Source: Streptomyces mirabilis
GTDB lineage: Bacteria; Actinomycetota; Actinomycetes; Streptomycetales; Streptomycetaceae
Length of the DNA stretch: 64,000 nt
Direction of reading: 5' to 3'
NCBI RefSeq assembly: GCF_018310535.1
Contig: NZ_CP074102.1
Location: 496,001-560,000 of the forward strand
Of this stretch, positions 1 to 8,343 are shown piece after piece. Position 1 is the stretch's first letter. Each line of letters opens with the position of its first letter. Under the pieces are notes generated by a model, which was given only the letters and a program-made list of their open reading frames with translations, made no database searches and was not told where the DNA came from. The translations under genes were made by a program, and so were the position numbers.

Positions 1-742
1 GGGGCAGCCGCTGGTGGACCTTCGGACCACCGCGCGGCGTCAGGTGCTGTTCACCAATCTCGCCTCCGCCGTGTTCGGCTTCTCGATGTTCGCCATGGCC
101 CTGGTGCTGCCGCAGCTCCTGCAACTGCCGAAGGCCACCGGCTACGGCCTCGGGCAGTCGATGATGGTCGTCGGCCTGGTCATGGCGCCCAACGGCCTGG
201 TGATGATGGCCACGGCACCGCTGTCCGCGCGGATCTCCAAGGCCAAGGGGCCCAAGGTGACGCTGATGCTCGGCGCCCTCGTGGTCGCCGCCGGCTACGG
301 CCTCAGCGTCACGCTGATGTCCGCCATCTGGCAGCTCGTCCTCGTCTCCAGCATCATCGGGGCCGGCGTCGGGCTCGCCTACGGCGCGATGCCCTCGCTC
401 GTCATGGGGGCCGTGCCGGTGTCGGAAACCGCCGCAGCCAACAGCCTCAACACACTGATGCGGTCCATCGGCACCTCGGTCTCCAGCGCGGTCGCGGGTG
501 TCACCCTGGCCCAGATGACCACCACGTTCGGCTCCGTGGCCCTGCCCTCGGAGAACGCCTTCCGGGTGGTCATGGCCATCGGCTCCGGTGCCGCCCTGGT
601 CGCCTTCGGCTTCGCCGCCTGCCTGCCCCGCCGAAGCCCGCTCGCCGGCACCCCGTCGACTACGGTGACCGGGGAGCCGTCCACACCCGAGGACACTTCC
701 GCGGGCACTTCGGCGGGTACGGCCGTGGAGACGAGGCCGTAG
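1..742 (+). CDS. MFS drug-type exporter, C-terminal part (cut by window start)
   Basis: The reading frame is open from base 2, so the gene begins upstream; the GTG at 14 is internal. The visible 246 residues hold about five hydrophobic segments in the order seen in the C-terminal half of 14-TM DHA2-type exporters, including the stretch FTNLASAVFGFSMFAMALVL and the glycine-rich GAGVGLAYGAMPSLVMGAVP. The tail is a Thr/Ser/Glu-rich cytoplasmic extension. It resembles the complete MFS gene at 19137-20672, which carries the same blocks. It converges on the ferredoxin reductase gene 55 bp away. Substrate cannot be inferred. Confidence 0.85.
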   Translation, partial: GQPLVDLRTTARRQVLFTNLASAVFGFSMFAMALVLPQLLQLPKATGYGLGQSMMVVGLVMAPNGLVMMATAPLSARISKAKGPKVTLMLGALVVAAGYGLSVTLMSAIWQLVLVSSIIGAGVGLAYGAMPSLVMGAVPVSETAAANSLNTLMRSIGTSVSSAVAGVTLAQMTTTFGSVALPSENAFRVVMAIGSGAALVAFGFAACLPRRSPLAGTPSTTVTGEPSTPEDTSAGTSAGTAVETRP

Positions 743-797
743 GCCACGGGCCGATGGGGCCCGCGTGGCGACACACGGGCCCGCCTGCGGGCGGTAC

Positions 798-2060
798 TCA
801 GAACGAGGGTTCGCCGTGGACGACCTCCTTGGCATCGGCGTCCGTCGCCCATGCCCACGCCCTGATCGCCTCGTGCCAGCTGGTGCCGGTGGCAATGGCC
901 TGCCGCCAGGGACGCATGGCCTTCGGCGGCATCCCGACCGCGAGGGCTCCGGCCAGCCGGTCACCGGTGCGGTAGATGGCCAGGAACCGGCGCTCGCTCA
1001 TCTCGCCCTCCACCACGACGATCTCGTCGTGCCCGCGCAGATGGCCGAACGACTGCACCTTCATGTCGTACTGGTCCGACCAGAAGTACGGCATCGGGGC
1101 GAAGGGCCTGCGGGCCCCGGGGTGGAGCAGGTTGTAGGCGGCGGTGCTGCCCTGCTCGGCGGCGTTGGTCCGGTGCTCGATCCGCATCGACGTACCGAAC
1201 AACGGGTTGTACCAACGGGCGACGTCCCCCGCCCCGTACACCCCCGGCCCGGCCGCGCAGAACCGGTCGCACACCAGGCCGTCGGCCACCTTGAGGCCAC
1301 TGCCCGCGAGCCACCCGGTGTTCGGCACACATCCGATCGTGACCAACACCTCGTCGGCGTCCACGAGTTCACCGCCCGCGAGCCGCACACCGTCCTCCGT
1401 CACCTCGGTGACGATCACACCGGTCCGCAGATCGACGCCGTGCTCCAGGTGGGCCGCCGCGAACACCCGTCCGACCTCCTCGCCCACCGCGTGCGCCAGC
1501 GGAACCGGTGCCGGTTCGAGAAGTGTGACCTCCGTGCCCATGCCGCGCGCCACGGCGGCGGCCTCCGCACCGAGGAACCCGGCACCGACGATCACGAGTC
1601 GCCGTCCGTGTCCCAGCCGTTCCCGCAGCGTGAGCGCGTCGTCCACCGTGCGCAGTACGTGAGCGCCCTCGCCGGGGAGCCTGCGCGGGCGCACCCCGGT
1701 GGCCACGATCAGACCGTCGTACGACAGTTGCGTGCCGTCGGCCAGCAGGACCGTACGGGCGGCCGGGTCGAGAGCCGTCGCGGCGACCCCCAGCCGCAGA
1801 TCGAGATCCAGCCCGTCCACCTCCGCCTGCGCGCGCAGCGCCAGTCGTTCGGGCTCCCACTGCGCGCCGAGGACCTGCTTCGACAGCGGCGGCCGGTCGT
1901 ACGGCGCGTGCGCCTCCTCACCGACCAGGGTGAGCGTGCCGTCGTACCCCTCCCCGCGCAGTGTCTCCACCGCCGCGAGCCCGGCGGCCGAGGCGCCGAC
2001 GACCAGAATCCGCCTCGCCTGTCCATCAGCCGGATCATCACGCCATTGTGTGTCGGCCAT
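798..2060 (-). CDS. NAD(P)H-dependent ferredoxin reductase (FAD pyridine nucleotide oxidoreductase)
   Basis: This 420-residue flavoprotein should move electrons from NAD(P)H to a ferredoxin or similar carrier. Near residue 18 is the FAD dinucleotide motif (VVGASAAGLAAVETLR). Near residue 150 is the NAD(P) motif (VGAGFLGAEAAAVARGMG). The FAD-contacting GAGDVA segment lies near residue 275, and the C-terminal region fits the reductase C domain. No ferredoxin gene is next to it. The start ATG has a GAGG site, and an 18-bp leader around the start is identical to that of the P450 gene at 31579-32820. A GTGA-N6-TCAC site lies upstream at 2198-2211, so a P450 redox role is inferred. Confidence 0.9.
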   Translation of the reverse strand: MADTQWRDDPADGQARRILVVGASAAGLAAVETLRGEGYDGTLTLVGEEAHAPYDRPPLSKQVLGAQWEPERLALRAQAEVDGLDLDLRLGVAATALDPAARTVLLADGTQLSYDGLIVATGVRPRRLPGEGAHVLRTVDDALTLRERLGHGRRLVIVGAGFLGAEAAAVARGMGTEVTLLEPAPVPLAHAVGEEVGRVFAAAHLEHGVDLRTGVIVTEVTEDGVRLAGGELVDADEVLVTIGCVPNTGWLAGSGLKVADGLVCDRFCAAGPGVYGAGDVARWYNPLFGTSMRIEHRTNAAEQGSTAAYNLLHPGARRPFAPMPYFWSDQYDMKVQSFGHLRGHDEIVVVEGEMSERRFLAIYRTGDRLAGALAVGMPPKAMRPWRQAIATGTSWHEAIRAWAWATDADAKEVVHGEPSF

Positions 2061-2197
2061 GTCACTCCTCGGTCGTGGGGTCCGACCTCAGCCGCAGGCC
2101 GAACAAGGTAGTCGAAGACCCGGTTGAAGACCTGGTTGAGCCCAGGCAACCGAACCGGGCTGACACCCTCCGGCCTTTTCCCTGACTTCAAGCTGAC

Positions 2198-2211
2198 GTG
2201 ATCGAGGTCAC
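2198..2211. promoter_or_regulatory. Crp/FNR-like site GTGA-N6-TCAC upstream of ferredoxin reductase
   Basis: The plus strand reads GTGATCGAGGTCAC, a perfect GTGA/TCAC inverted repeat with a 6-bp centre, 137 bp before the reductase start codon. The motif is the consensus class of Crp-family regulators. A second copy with matching flanks lies before the P450 gene (32939-32952). The assignment to a Crp-type protein is an inference. Confidence 0.5.
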
Positions 2212-2223
2212 ATGCTTGCGGTT

Positions 2224-2940
2224 TCAGAGGGTGGCGCGGCCTAACCAGTAGCCGAAGCCCCGGCGGGTGTGGATGAGGGCCGGTTCCTCCTGGTTCACCT
2301 TGCGTCGAAGGCGGGACACGAGCTTCTCGATCGCGTTCTCGGCACGGACCTCACCCCAGACGTGCCGGCTGATCTGGTTCTTCGAGAAGACCTGTTCCGC
2401 GTTGACCAGCAGATGCCGCAGCAGCCGGTACTCGGCGGGGGTCAGATCGAGCACCCGCTGTCCGCGCCGCGCCTGACAGGCCGCGTCGTCGAGGACCAGG
2501 TCGCCATAGTGGGGCGAGCCGTCCCCGCGCCCCGCGCCCCTGCCGCGCAGCAGTACCTGCACCCGGGCCAGCACCTCGGCGATCCGGAAGGGCTTGGTGA
2601 CGTAGTCCACCTCGCCCAGGCCGAGATCGGGGATGAGACTGCCCAGAAAGTCGCACTCGGTGAGGAACAGCACGGGCGGTCGCCCGGTGGGCGCGAGCCG
2701 GTGTCTGCGGGGGACGCCGCCCAGGTCGGTCGTCATCGTATCGAGGACCACCAGGTCGAAGTGGTGCTCGGCGAGCTGGGCCGTCAACTCGGCGCCGTCG
2801 GCCGCGACTTTGACGTGATAGCCCGCCAATTCCAGTGTGGTCGAGAGCAGTTCGGTGATTTCGGGTCCGTCGACGACCACGAGGACATGCTGACCCTGCC
2901 CACGCACCGGCGACCGCCGCTCACTCACGTATCCGTACAT
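2224..2940 (-). CDS. OmpR/PhoB-family response regulator
   Basis: 238 residues: a receiver domain (about 18-130) followed by a winged-helix DNA-binding domain (about 140-235). The phosphoacceptor Asp sits in DLVVLDTMT, the switch Thr in LFLTE and the invariant Lys in YVTKPF. The first of the usual two acidic residues near the N terminus is replaced (VVVDGPE rather than VVDDEP), so Mg-dependent phosphorylation may be weakened. The winged helix carries the typical LTPAEYRLLRHLL and VSRLRRKV blocks. No histidine kinase is adjacent. The start is uncertain because a 20-bp tandem duplication covers it; a GTG four codons downstream is an alternative. Confidence 0.88.
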   Translation of the reverse strand: MYGYVSERRSPVRGQGQHVLVVVDGPEITELLSTTLELAGYHVKVAADGAELTAQLAEHHFDLVVLDTMTTDLGGVPRRHRLAPTGRPPVLFLTECDFLGSLIPDLGLGEVDYVTKPFRIAEVLARVQVLLRGRGAGRGDGSPHYGDLVLDDAACQARRGQRVLDLTPAEYRLLRHLLVNAEQVFSKNQISRHVWGEVRAENAIEKLVSRLRRKVNQEEPALIHTRRGFGYWLGRATL

Positions 2941-2976
2941 GGAAAGACCATTCGTGACATGGAAAGACCATTCGTG
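2937..2976. repeat. Perfect 20-bp tandem duplication over the response-regulator start
   Basis: ACATGGAAAGACCATTCGTG occurs twice head to tail with no mismatch. It duplicates the start codon and the bases before it. Because 20 is not a multiple of three, the second ATG is out of frame with the gene. Confidence 0.9.
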
Positions 2977-3270
2977 TAGGGCCGAACTTCACGCGGGAGC
3001 GACACCGAGCGACGAGAGGGGCGCGGTCGGAGGTCTCCGCCGGGTCCGCCGTGCGGCGGGAGGGGTACGTCGGACGCGTACGGGTGAGGGGAACGGTGCA
3101 CTCACGGGGACTCCTCCGCGGGTCCCCGAAGGGACGTCCGCCACCGTGGAGTGTGCTGCGGCACTTCTGAGCGGGCTCCAGGGGCGGCACTTCCGAGTGG
3201 TCGGGCTGGGGGTGGTGCGGGTTGCCGCGGGCGGTTCGGCGGGGTGCGTGGGTTGCTGTTGAACGGTGGA

Positions 3271-3795
3271 TCAAGCCGGGTGGGCAGCCCCGGCCGGCTC
3301 CCGGGAGGTCTCCTCGTCCTCGATGGCGTAGGAGAGGAAGTCGTCCACCATCCGGTGGAACAGGCCGGCGAGCTGCTGCAGCTCCTGCGGCGACCAGTCC
3401 GCCAGAGCCATCTGCATACCCCGCGTGCTCGCCTCGCGGACGCGGTGGACCGCCTCCTCGCCTGCCGGGGTGATCTGAATGCGCTGCGCACGGCGGTCGT
3501 CGGGGTCCGGAACCCGGGTCACGAGACCGGCCTTCTGCAGCTGCTGCACCTGCCGGGTGATGTGGGACGCCTCAACGGCCAGCCGGGCCGCCAGCTCGCC
3601 GGGGCGCATGGGCTCGGAGTCGGCGATCTGCCGCAGCAGCGCCGTCGCGGCGCGGTCCAGCGCCACTCCGGCCAGCGCCATCAGCCGATCGTGCTGGCGG
3701 ATCCCTCTGGCCAGGTAGGTGATGCGGCTCAGTGCGCGCTCGATCTCCATCATGGCGGTCGAGACGGGGACGTCTGCGGGCGGCGGTGTGGGCAT
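3271..3795 (-). CDS. MarR-family transcriptional regulator
   Basis: 174 residues with the MarR winged-helix layout: a first helix with LSRITYLARGIRQHD, a recognition helix region at MRPGELAARLAVEASHITRQ, and the wing DPDDRRAQRIQITPAG, whose D-x-R signature is typical. The acidic tail is short. It is transcribed away from the alcohol dehydrogenase gene at 4171, with 375 bp between them. Three copies of an 11-bp palindromic site start about 20 bp upstream of its start codon, so autoregulation and control of the dehydrogenase are likely. The ligand is unknown. Confidence 0.9.
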   Translation of the reverse strand: MPTPPPADVPVSTAMMEIERALSRITYLARGIRQHDRLMALAGVALDRAATALLRQIADSEPMRPGELAARLAVEASHITRQVQQLQKAGLVTRVPDPDDRRAQRIQITPAGEEAVHRVREASTRGMQMALADWSPQELQQLAGLFHRMVDDFLSYAIEDEETSREPAGAAHPA

Positions 3796-3815
3796 GGGCT
3801 CAGTCTAGCATATGA

Positions 3816-3890
3816 TTGCCTGAGTCAAGTAACTTAGGGAATCATTTGCTTGACTCAAGTACTTCACATATGTTTGCCTGACTCAAGTAA
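3816..3890. promoter_or_regulatory. Three direct copies of a palindromic MarR-type operator
   Basis: The 17-bp units at 3816-3832, 3846-3862 and 3874-3890 share the form TTGCYTGASTCAAGTAM. The core CTTGA-S-TCAAG is a perfect inverted repeat in the middle copy and has one mismatch in the other two. The copies are spaced 30 and 28 bp apart, on roughly the same face of the helix. They lie between the MarR gene and the divergent dehydrogenase. This is directly visible; the identity of the binding protein is inferred from position. Confidence 0.7.
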
Positions 3891-4170
3891 GCCGGTGGCC
3901 GACACACAGACCGGGGCCTCCTCGAGCGGAGGCGGCCTCGCCGCGCCGAACCCGTGGGGACGGGGACGGCGCAGCCCCGGGCCCGGCGGCCGGTTTCACT
4001 CCCCCGTCCGCCGCCGGGCCCGAGGGCACCGATCCGCGTCACCTCTCCCCTGTCCGCCGTCTGATGACGGCCCCTGATCCGATCGGGTCGCGAACCGCGC
4101 GCACCGGTCCCGGCTCGTCCCAGCCAGAAGCAAGCAACTGTCGCAGCGTCTTCAGAAAGTGAACCCCTCC

Positions 4171-5211
4171 ATGGCCACCATGAAGTCCGTACAGACCGGC
4201 CCCGTCAACGCCATCGACATCGTCGAGGTCGAGCGCCCCGTACCCGGTCCCAAGGACGTCCTCATGCGCATCCGCGCCTGTGGCATCTGTGGAACCGACA
4301 CCTTCTTCCTGCACATCGGCGGCGCGCCCTTCGGCCCCGACGGCTCCATGGTCTCCATCCCCCTCGGTCACGAGCCCGCGGGTGAGATCGTCGAGGTCGG
4401 CGCCGAGGTCGAGGACCTGAAGGTGGGCGACCGTGTGGTGGTCAACCCCCAGGACGCCCCTTCCGGCATCATCGGCTGCGGCGGCAAGTACGGCGCCCTC
4501 ACCGAGTACCTCCTCATCGAGAACGCCGAGATCGGCAAGAGCGTCGCCGTGTTCCCCGGGACCGTTCCCTTCGACGTCGCGGCCCTCAACGAGCCCATGG
4601 CCGTCGCCCGCCACTGCGTCAACCGGTCCGGGGCCGAGCCGACCGACAAGGTCGTGATCTTCGGCGCCGGTCCGATCGGTCTCGGCGCGGCGATCTGGCT
4701 GAAGCTGCGGGGCATCCAGCACGTCACGGTCGCCGACGTCATCCCCGAGCGTCTGGAGACCGCGCTCGCCGTCGGCGCCGACGCCGTCATCAACTCCGCC
4801 GAGGAGAAGGTGACCGAGCGGCTGACCGAGCTGCACGGCCAGGCCGCGAACGCGCTCGGGCAGCCCCGTCCCGCCACCGACATCTACATCGACGCGGCCG
4901 GTGTCGCCGCCGTCATCAACACCACGGTCGAGTCGGCGAAGTGGGGGGCCAAGCTGGTCATGGTGGCCGTGCAGAAGAAGTCCGACGCGATCGATCTCGG
5001 TGGGATGCTCCGCAGTGAGCTGACGCTCATCGCCTCGCAGGGCTACCCCACCGAGATCTTCGAGGTCACCCCCGAACTCGTCGAGCACCACGAGCGCTTC
5101 GCCAAGCTCATCAGCCACCGTGTTCCCTTCGGTGACGCCAAGCACGCGTTCGAGCTCGCGCTGACGCCGGGTGCGGCGGAGAAGGTCGTCGTGACCTTCG
5201 ACGACAAGTAG
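4171..5211 (+). CDS. Zinc-dependent medium-chain alcohol/polyol dehydrogenase
   Basis: About 346 residues of the MDR superfamily. Catalytic zinc ligands are visible at CGICGTD and GHEPAGEI, and the NAD(P)-binding fold at FGAGPIGLGAAIWL. The loop that normally carries four cysteines for the structural zinc has only one Cys (SGIIGCGGKYG), so that site is lost. Closest families are threonine/sorbitol-type dehydrogenases, but the substrate cannot be fixed. ATG 4171 is preferred; GTG 4159 and ATG 4180 are alternatives. It is divergent from the MarR gene, with the triple operator between them, and ends just before a strong terminator. Confidence 0.88.
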   Translation: MATMKSVQTGPVNAIDIVEVERPVPGPKDVLMRIRACGICGTDTFFLHIGGAPFGPDGSMVSIPLGHEPAGEIVEVGAEVEDLKVGDRVVVNPQDAPSGIIGCGGKYGALTEYLLIENAEIGKSVAVFPGTVPFDVAALNEPMAVARHCVNRSGAEPTDKVVIFGAGPIGLGAAIWLKLRGIQHVTVADVIPERLETALAVGADAVINSAEEKVTERLTELHGQAANALGQPRPATDIYIDAAGVAAVINTTVESAKWGAKLVMVAVQKKSDAIDLGGMLRSELTLIASQGYPTEIFEVTPELVEHHERFAKLISHRVPFGDAKHAFELALTPGAAEKVVVTFDDK

Positions 5212-5260
5212 TAGTCCCGCGGAGCTTTGTCGGGTGTGGGTGTGGGTGCGTGGGGGCTGG

Positions 5261-5309
5261 TCGAGCAGTGCCCGCGCCCCTCAAAGACCGGGGCGCGGGC
5301 ACTGCTCGA
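5261..5309. terminator. Bidirectional hairpin terminator, 20-bp stem
   Basis: Arms 5261-5280 and 5290-5309 are perfectly complementary around a 9-base loop. The hairpin sits between two convergent genes (dehydrogenase ending 5211, propeller protein ending 5330) and can serve both. Confidence 0.85.
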
Positions 5310-5329
5310 GGAGTTGAGACTCGGACGAA

Positions 5330-6334
5330 CTACTTCCGGCTCCTTCCGATCGACGCGGGAGCCAGCAGCAGGTTGGGGTCGGTGGACGTGGTGTAGGCGG
5401 CACTGAGCACGTAGAGCGTGCCTCGGCGCAGCGCGACGGAGGTCGGGTTCTGCAGGCCGTCGGCGGCGGTGAGTACCGTCGACGAGGTGCCGTCGCGGCG
5501 GATGCGTACGACCGTGTCGGGGCCGTTGAGCGCGGCCAGGATCTCGTCACCGTGGCCGGTGAAGGCGAAGTCGTCGATGCCGGTGAGATCCGTCGCCCGG
5601 GTCCGGACGGGGCCGGGCTCGCCGCCCGGGCCGAACGGGATGCGCAGCACGGTGCCCCGGTCGAGGTTGGTCGCCCACAGCGCGTTGTCGTGGATCTTCA
5701 GACCGTTGACGCCGAGGAAGCCGGTCGCGGCGAGTTCGGGGGCGGCGGACCAGGTGGCCGGTTCGCTGTCGGTGGAACCCTTCGTGGGGACGGTGTAGAT
5801 CTTCCCCAGTACGGAGTCGGCGATGTAGAGCCTGCCGCGGTGTTCGTCCAGCACCAGTCCGTTGGGCAGACCGTCCGCGGGGAGGGCGGCCATGCGCTGC
5901 GGGGTGCCGTCCGGGCGCAGCCGCCACAGGCCGGTCAGGTCCGAAGTGCCGGTGGCGTAGAGGAAGTACAGCGTTCCGTCGTGGGCGCGGGCGATGCCGG
6001 TGGTCAGGGCGAAGCCGAGGACCGGGGTGTGCACTCCGCCGTCGGCGGGGGCCGGCAGGGTGGCCAGGACGCGGGTCGCGCCCGCCGTGCTGACGGCGGC
6101 CACCTGCCGGGCGGCCGCGAAGGTGACGTCAGCTGTACCGTCGGGCTCCAGCGCGATGTTCTCGGGCGTCTGCCCCCGTGCCAGGTCGAAGTGCGCGGCG
6201 ATACGGGGCTTCGCGAGAGGCCCGGTGGAGGCTGCCGCGGGGGACGCGGTGAGGGCGGTCACTGCGGTCATTCCGGCGGCCGTGACCGTGCAGGCGAGTG
6301 CGGTCAGTTTCCGTGCGGTCAGTTTCTTTCTCAT
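5330..6334 (-). CDS. Secreted beta-propeller protein, SMP-30/NHL-like
   Basis: 334 residues beginning with a signal peptide (MRKKLTARKLTALACTVTAA followed by a hydrophobic stretch and an ASPAAAS cleavage region). The mature part has repeated GTLYFLYATG / GRLYIADSVLGKIY / NALWATNLDRGTVLRI / GTLYVLSAAY blocks, typical of six-bladed propellers of the SMP-30/gluconolactonase or NHL type. An enzymatic metal site is not obvious. ATG 6334 is chosen because it overlaps the stop of the upstream XRE gene (ATGA) and has an AAGAAG site. It is probably translated with that regulator. Confidence 0.8.
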   Translation of the reverse strand: MRKKLTARKLTALACTVTAAGMTAVTALTASPAAASTGPLAKPRIAAHFDLARGQTPENIALEPDGTADVTFAAARQVAAVSTAGATRVLATLPAPADGGVHTPVLGFALTTGIARAHDGTLYFLYATGTSDLTGLWRLRPDGTPQRMAALPADGLPNGLVLDEHRGRLYIADSVLGKIYTVPTKGSTDSEPATWSAAPELAATGFLGVNGLKIHDNALWATNLDRGTVLRIPFGPGGEPGPVRTRATDLTGIDDFAFTGHGDEILAALNGPDTVVRIRRDGTSSTVLTAADGLQNPTSVALRRGTLYVLSAAYTTSTDPNLLLAPASIGRSRK

Positions 6335-7233
6335 GCTTCTTTCGCTGTTTCCTTCGCGATGGTTTTCGGGCGCACGGCGGACGGGCCGGCCGCCGCCGTG
6401 CTGTGGGTGAGGAGGGTCATGGCGGCCCGGGACGGCGAGTCGGCCTCGGTGGTCGCGACGACGACGTACTGTCCGTGTTCGGTGTGCAGCGTCTGCTGGG
6501 TGACGTCCATGGCGCCGACCAGCGGATGCCGCATCGCGTAGACCGCGACATCGCTGGTCTTGACCCGGTGGTCGGCCCACATCGCCGTGAACTCGGCGCT
6601 GTTGAGAGTCAGTTCGCCGACGAGCGAGGCGAGTGCCGGGTCGTCGGGGTACTGCCCGGACGCCAGGCGCAACGTGCCCACGACGGCTCTGGCCTTGGCC
6701 GGCCAGTCCGCGTACAGATCGCGCGTGTGGGCGTCGAGGAACACCAGCCGGGCCATGTTGGGACGGTCGCCCGGCCGGTCCGGGCCGTCCGGGTCGAGGT
6801 GTCCGGCGTACAGCGCGTGCCCGGCGTGGTTCCACGCCAGTACGTCGCTGTACCGGCCCGTGACCACCACGGGCACCTCCGAGAGCACACCCAGGAGTTG
6901 GGCGACCGCGGGTGAGACCCGTTCCGGCGCCGGGCGGCGCGTTCGGGGCCGGCGCCGCGCTCCGGCGGACAGCTCCCGCAGGTGCCGTCGTTCGGCCTCG
7001 CTCAGCCGCAGTGCCTGGGCGATCGCGTCCAGGACGTCCGGGGAGGCCTGGGACTGCCCCTGCTCCAGCCGCGCGTAGTACGACTCGCTCACCCCGGCGA
7101 GCCGGGCCAGTTCCTCGCGCCGCAGTCCCGGCACGCGACGGCGTTCGCCGTACGTGACCACGCCGAGGTCCTCGGGCCGCAGCTGCGAGCGGCGCACCCG
7201 CAGGAACTCACCCAGCTGTCGTTTTCCGTCCAT
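6331..7233 (-). CDS. XRE-family regulator with MmyB-like ligand-binding domain
   Basis: 300 residues. The N-terminal helix-turn-helix (about 5-75) includes LGEFLRVRRSQLRPEDLG, the typical VPGLRREELARLAGVSESYY and RLEQGQSQASPDVL. The C-terminal half (about 100-280) is the MmyB-like PAS-fold domain with the VLAWNHAGHAL and NMARLVFLD signatures. The start at MDGKRQLGEF fits the family; an upstream ATG would add 13 unrelated residues. It overlaps the secreted propeller gene by 4 bp, which suggests co-transcription, an unusual partner since these regulators normally face an SDR oxidoreductase. Confidence 0.9.
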   Translation of the reverse strand: MDGKRQLGEFLRVRRSQLRPEDLGVVTYGERRRVPGLRREELARLAGVSESYYARLEQGQSQASPDVLDAIAQALRLSEAERRHLRELSAGARRRPRTRRPAPERVSPAVAQLLGVLSEVPVVVTGRYSDVLAWNHAGHALYAGHLDPDGPDRPGDRPNMARLVFLDAHTRDLYADWPAKARAVVGTLRLASGQYPDDPALASLVGELTLNSAEFTAMWADHRVKTSDVAVYAMRHPLVGAMDVTQQTLHTEHGQYVVVATTEADSPSRAAMTLLTHSTAAAGPSAVRPKTIAKETAKEA

Positions 7234-7294
7234 GCGCCGAGTATTGGGCTCCCCCGCGAGGGCCAACCACACCCTGATCGGGATACCCGAGGGC

Positions 7295-8173
7295 TCAGCG
7301 CTCGGTGAACGTCACCTCGGCCGTGGCGTGCGCGGCGTCCCGGTGGGTGGCGACGGACAGGTCGGCGCGGTCGTCGCGGGGCGTCCCGCGGGCCAGCAGG
7401 TGTTCGCCGGCGAAGACGGGGCTGCGCAGCCGGTAGGAAAGGGAACGGACCTGCCGGGAGGGGGCGTCGCGGCGCACCAGTTCCAGCATCAGGAGGGCCA
7501 GGAGCGGGCCGTGCACGACGAGCCCGGGATAGCCCTCGACGTCCCGGGCGTAGGGCGCGTCGTAGTGGATGCGGTGGGCGTTCGCGGTGAGCGCGCTGAA
7601 CCGGAACAGCAGGGTCGGGTCGGGGTGCAGGGGAAGGTGCCAGTGGCCGTCCGGCCGGGGTGCCGCCGAGGGGTCGAGCGCCGCCCGGGTGTGGGGAGTC
7701 GAGGTGCGGCCGGAACGGTAGACGAGGTCCTGTTCCTCGACGAGACAGGTGCGGCCGCGCTGGCGGAGTTCGTGGCGCTGGGTCACGAAGAGGAGCTCGC
7801 CGCTCCTGCCCCGTTTGGCGGTCACGGCCCCCAGGCTGCTGACGCGCTCGGCGCGCTCGCCCAGGCGCAGCGGCTCCTCGACCGTGCACCGCCCTCCGGC
7901 GACCATCCGCTGCCGGTCGGGGACCGGCGGGAGGAAGTGCCCATGCCGGGGGTGGCCGTCGACTCCGAGGTCCCGCTGGGCCGGCCAGCGCAGGAAGTGG
8001 AGCCAGTGCCACAGGGGCGGCAGGGGGTCGCCGGTGGTGGCGGCGGGTGCGGGCTCGTCCAGGAGGGTCGACAGCGCGGCGACCGGGGCGGCGGACAGGT
8101 CGTCCACGTCGGTCACCGCCTCGGGGGCCCACGTCTCCACGTAGGAGCGGAGCGGGCCTGGGGTGCGGTGCAT
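7295..8173 (-). CDS. HTD2/MaoC-like acyl-thioester dehydratase (mesaconyl-CoA hydratase-like)
   Basis: 292 residues. The N-terminal half (about 1-135) is a FAS1-like dehydratase domain and the C-terminal half (170-290) a MaoC-type hot-dog fold with NAHRIHYDAPYARDVEGYPG and VVHGPLLALLMLELV, where the conserved Asp/His pair of R-hydratases is present. Proteins of this type hydrate mesaconyl-C4-CoA or dehydrate 3-hydroxyacyl thioesters. The nearby CoA-transferase and acyl-CoA dehydrogenase support a CoA-thioester pathway. The ATG at 8173 has GGAGG only one base before it, so translation from a leaderless or slightly later start (GTG at codon 12) is possible. Confidence 0.82.
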   Translation of the reverse strand: MHRTPGPLRSYVETWAPEAVTDVDDLSAAPVAALSTLLDEPAPAATTGDPLPPLWHWLHFLRWPAQRDLGVDGHPRHGHFLPPVPDRQRMVAGGRCTVEEPLRLGERAERVSSLGAVTAKRGRSGELLFVTQRHELRQRGRTCLVEEQDLVYRSGRTSTPHTRAALDPSAAPRPDGHWHLPLHPDPTLLFRFSALTANAHRIHYDAPYARDVEGYPGLVVHGPLLALLMLELVRRDAPSRQVRSLSYRLRSPVFAGEHLLARGTPRDDRADLSVATHRDAAHATAEVTFTER

Positions 8174-8343
8174 TCCTCCATCATGTGCGCAGATGAACGA
8201 AGTTGGACAATAGAAGGTTCTGATGCGTCTATAGCCCGCCGGTATGAGAGCCCGGTCCGCCCGGTCAGCTTCCCCGGCTCGCTCGGCCCCGCCGGCCCTG
8301 TCTGCCGTATCGGCTCTCCCGGCTCCCCCGCCCCGCTCGCACC

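Noticed and set aside
1144..2127. Plus-strand frames over the ferredoxin reductase
   Set aside because: Ser/Arg/Pro-rich shadows of the reductase gene without start sites.
4039..5145. Minus-strand open frame of about 370 codons
   Set aside because: Antisense of the dehydrogenase gene; composition is Gly/Asp/Val-rich without motifs.
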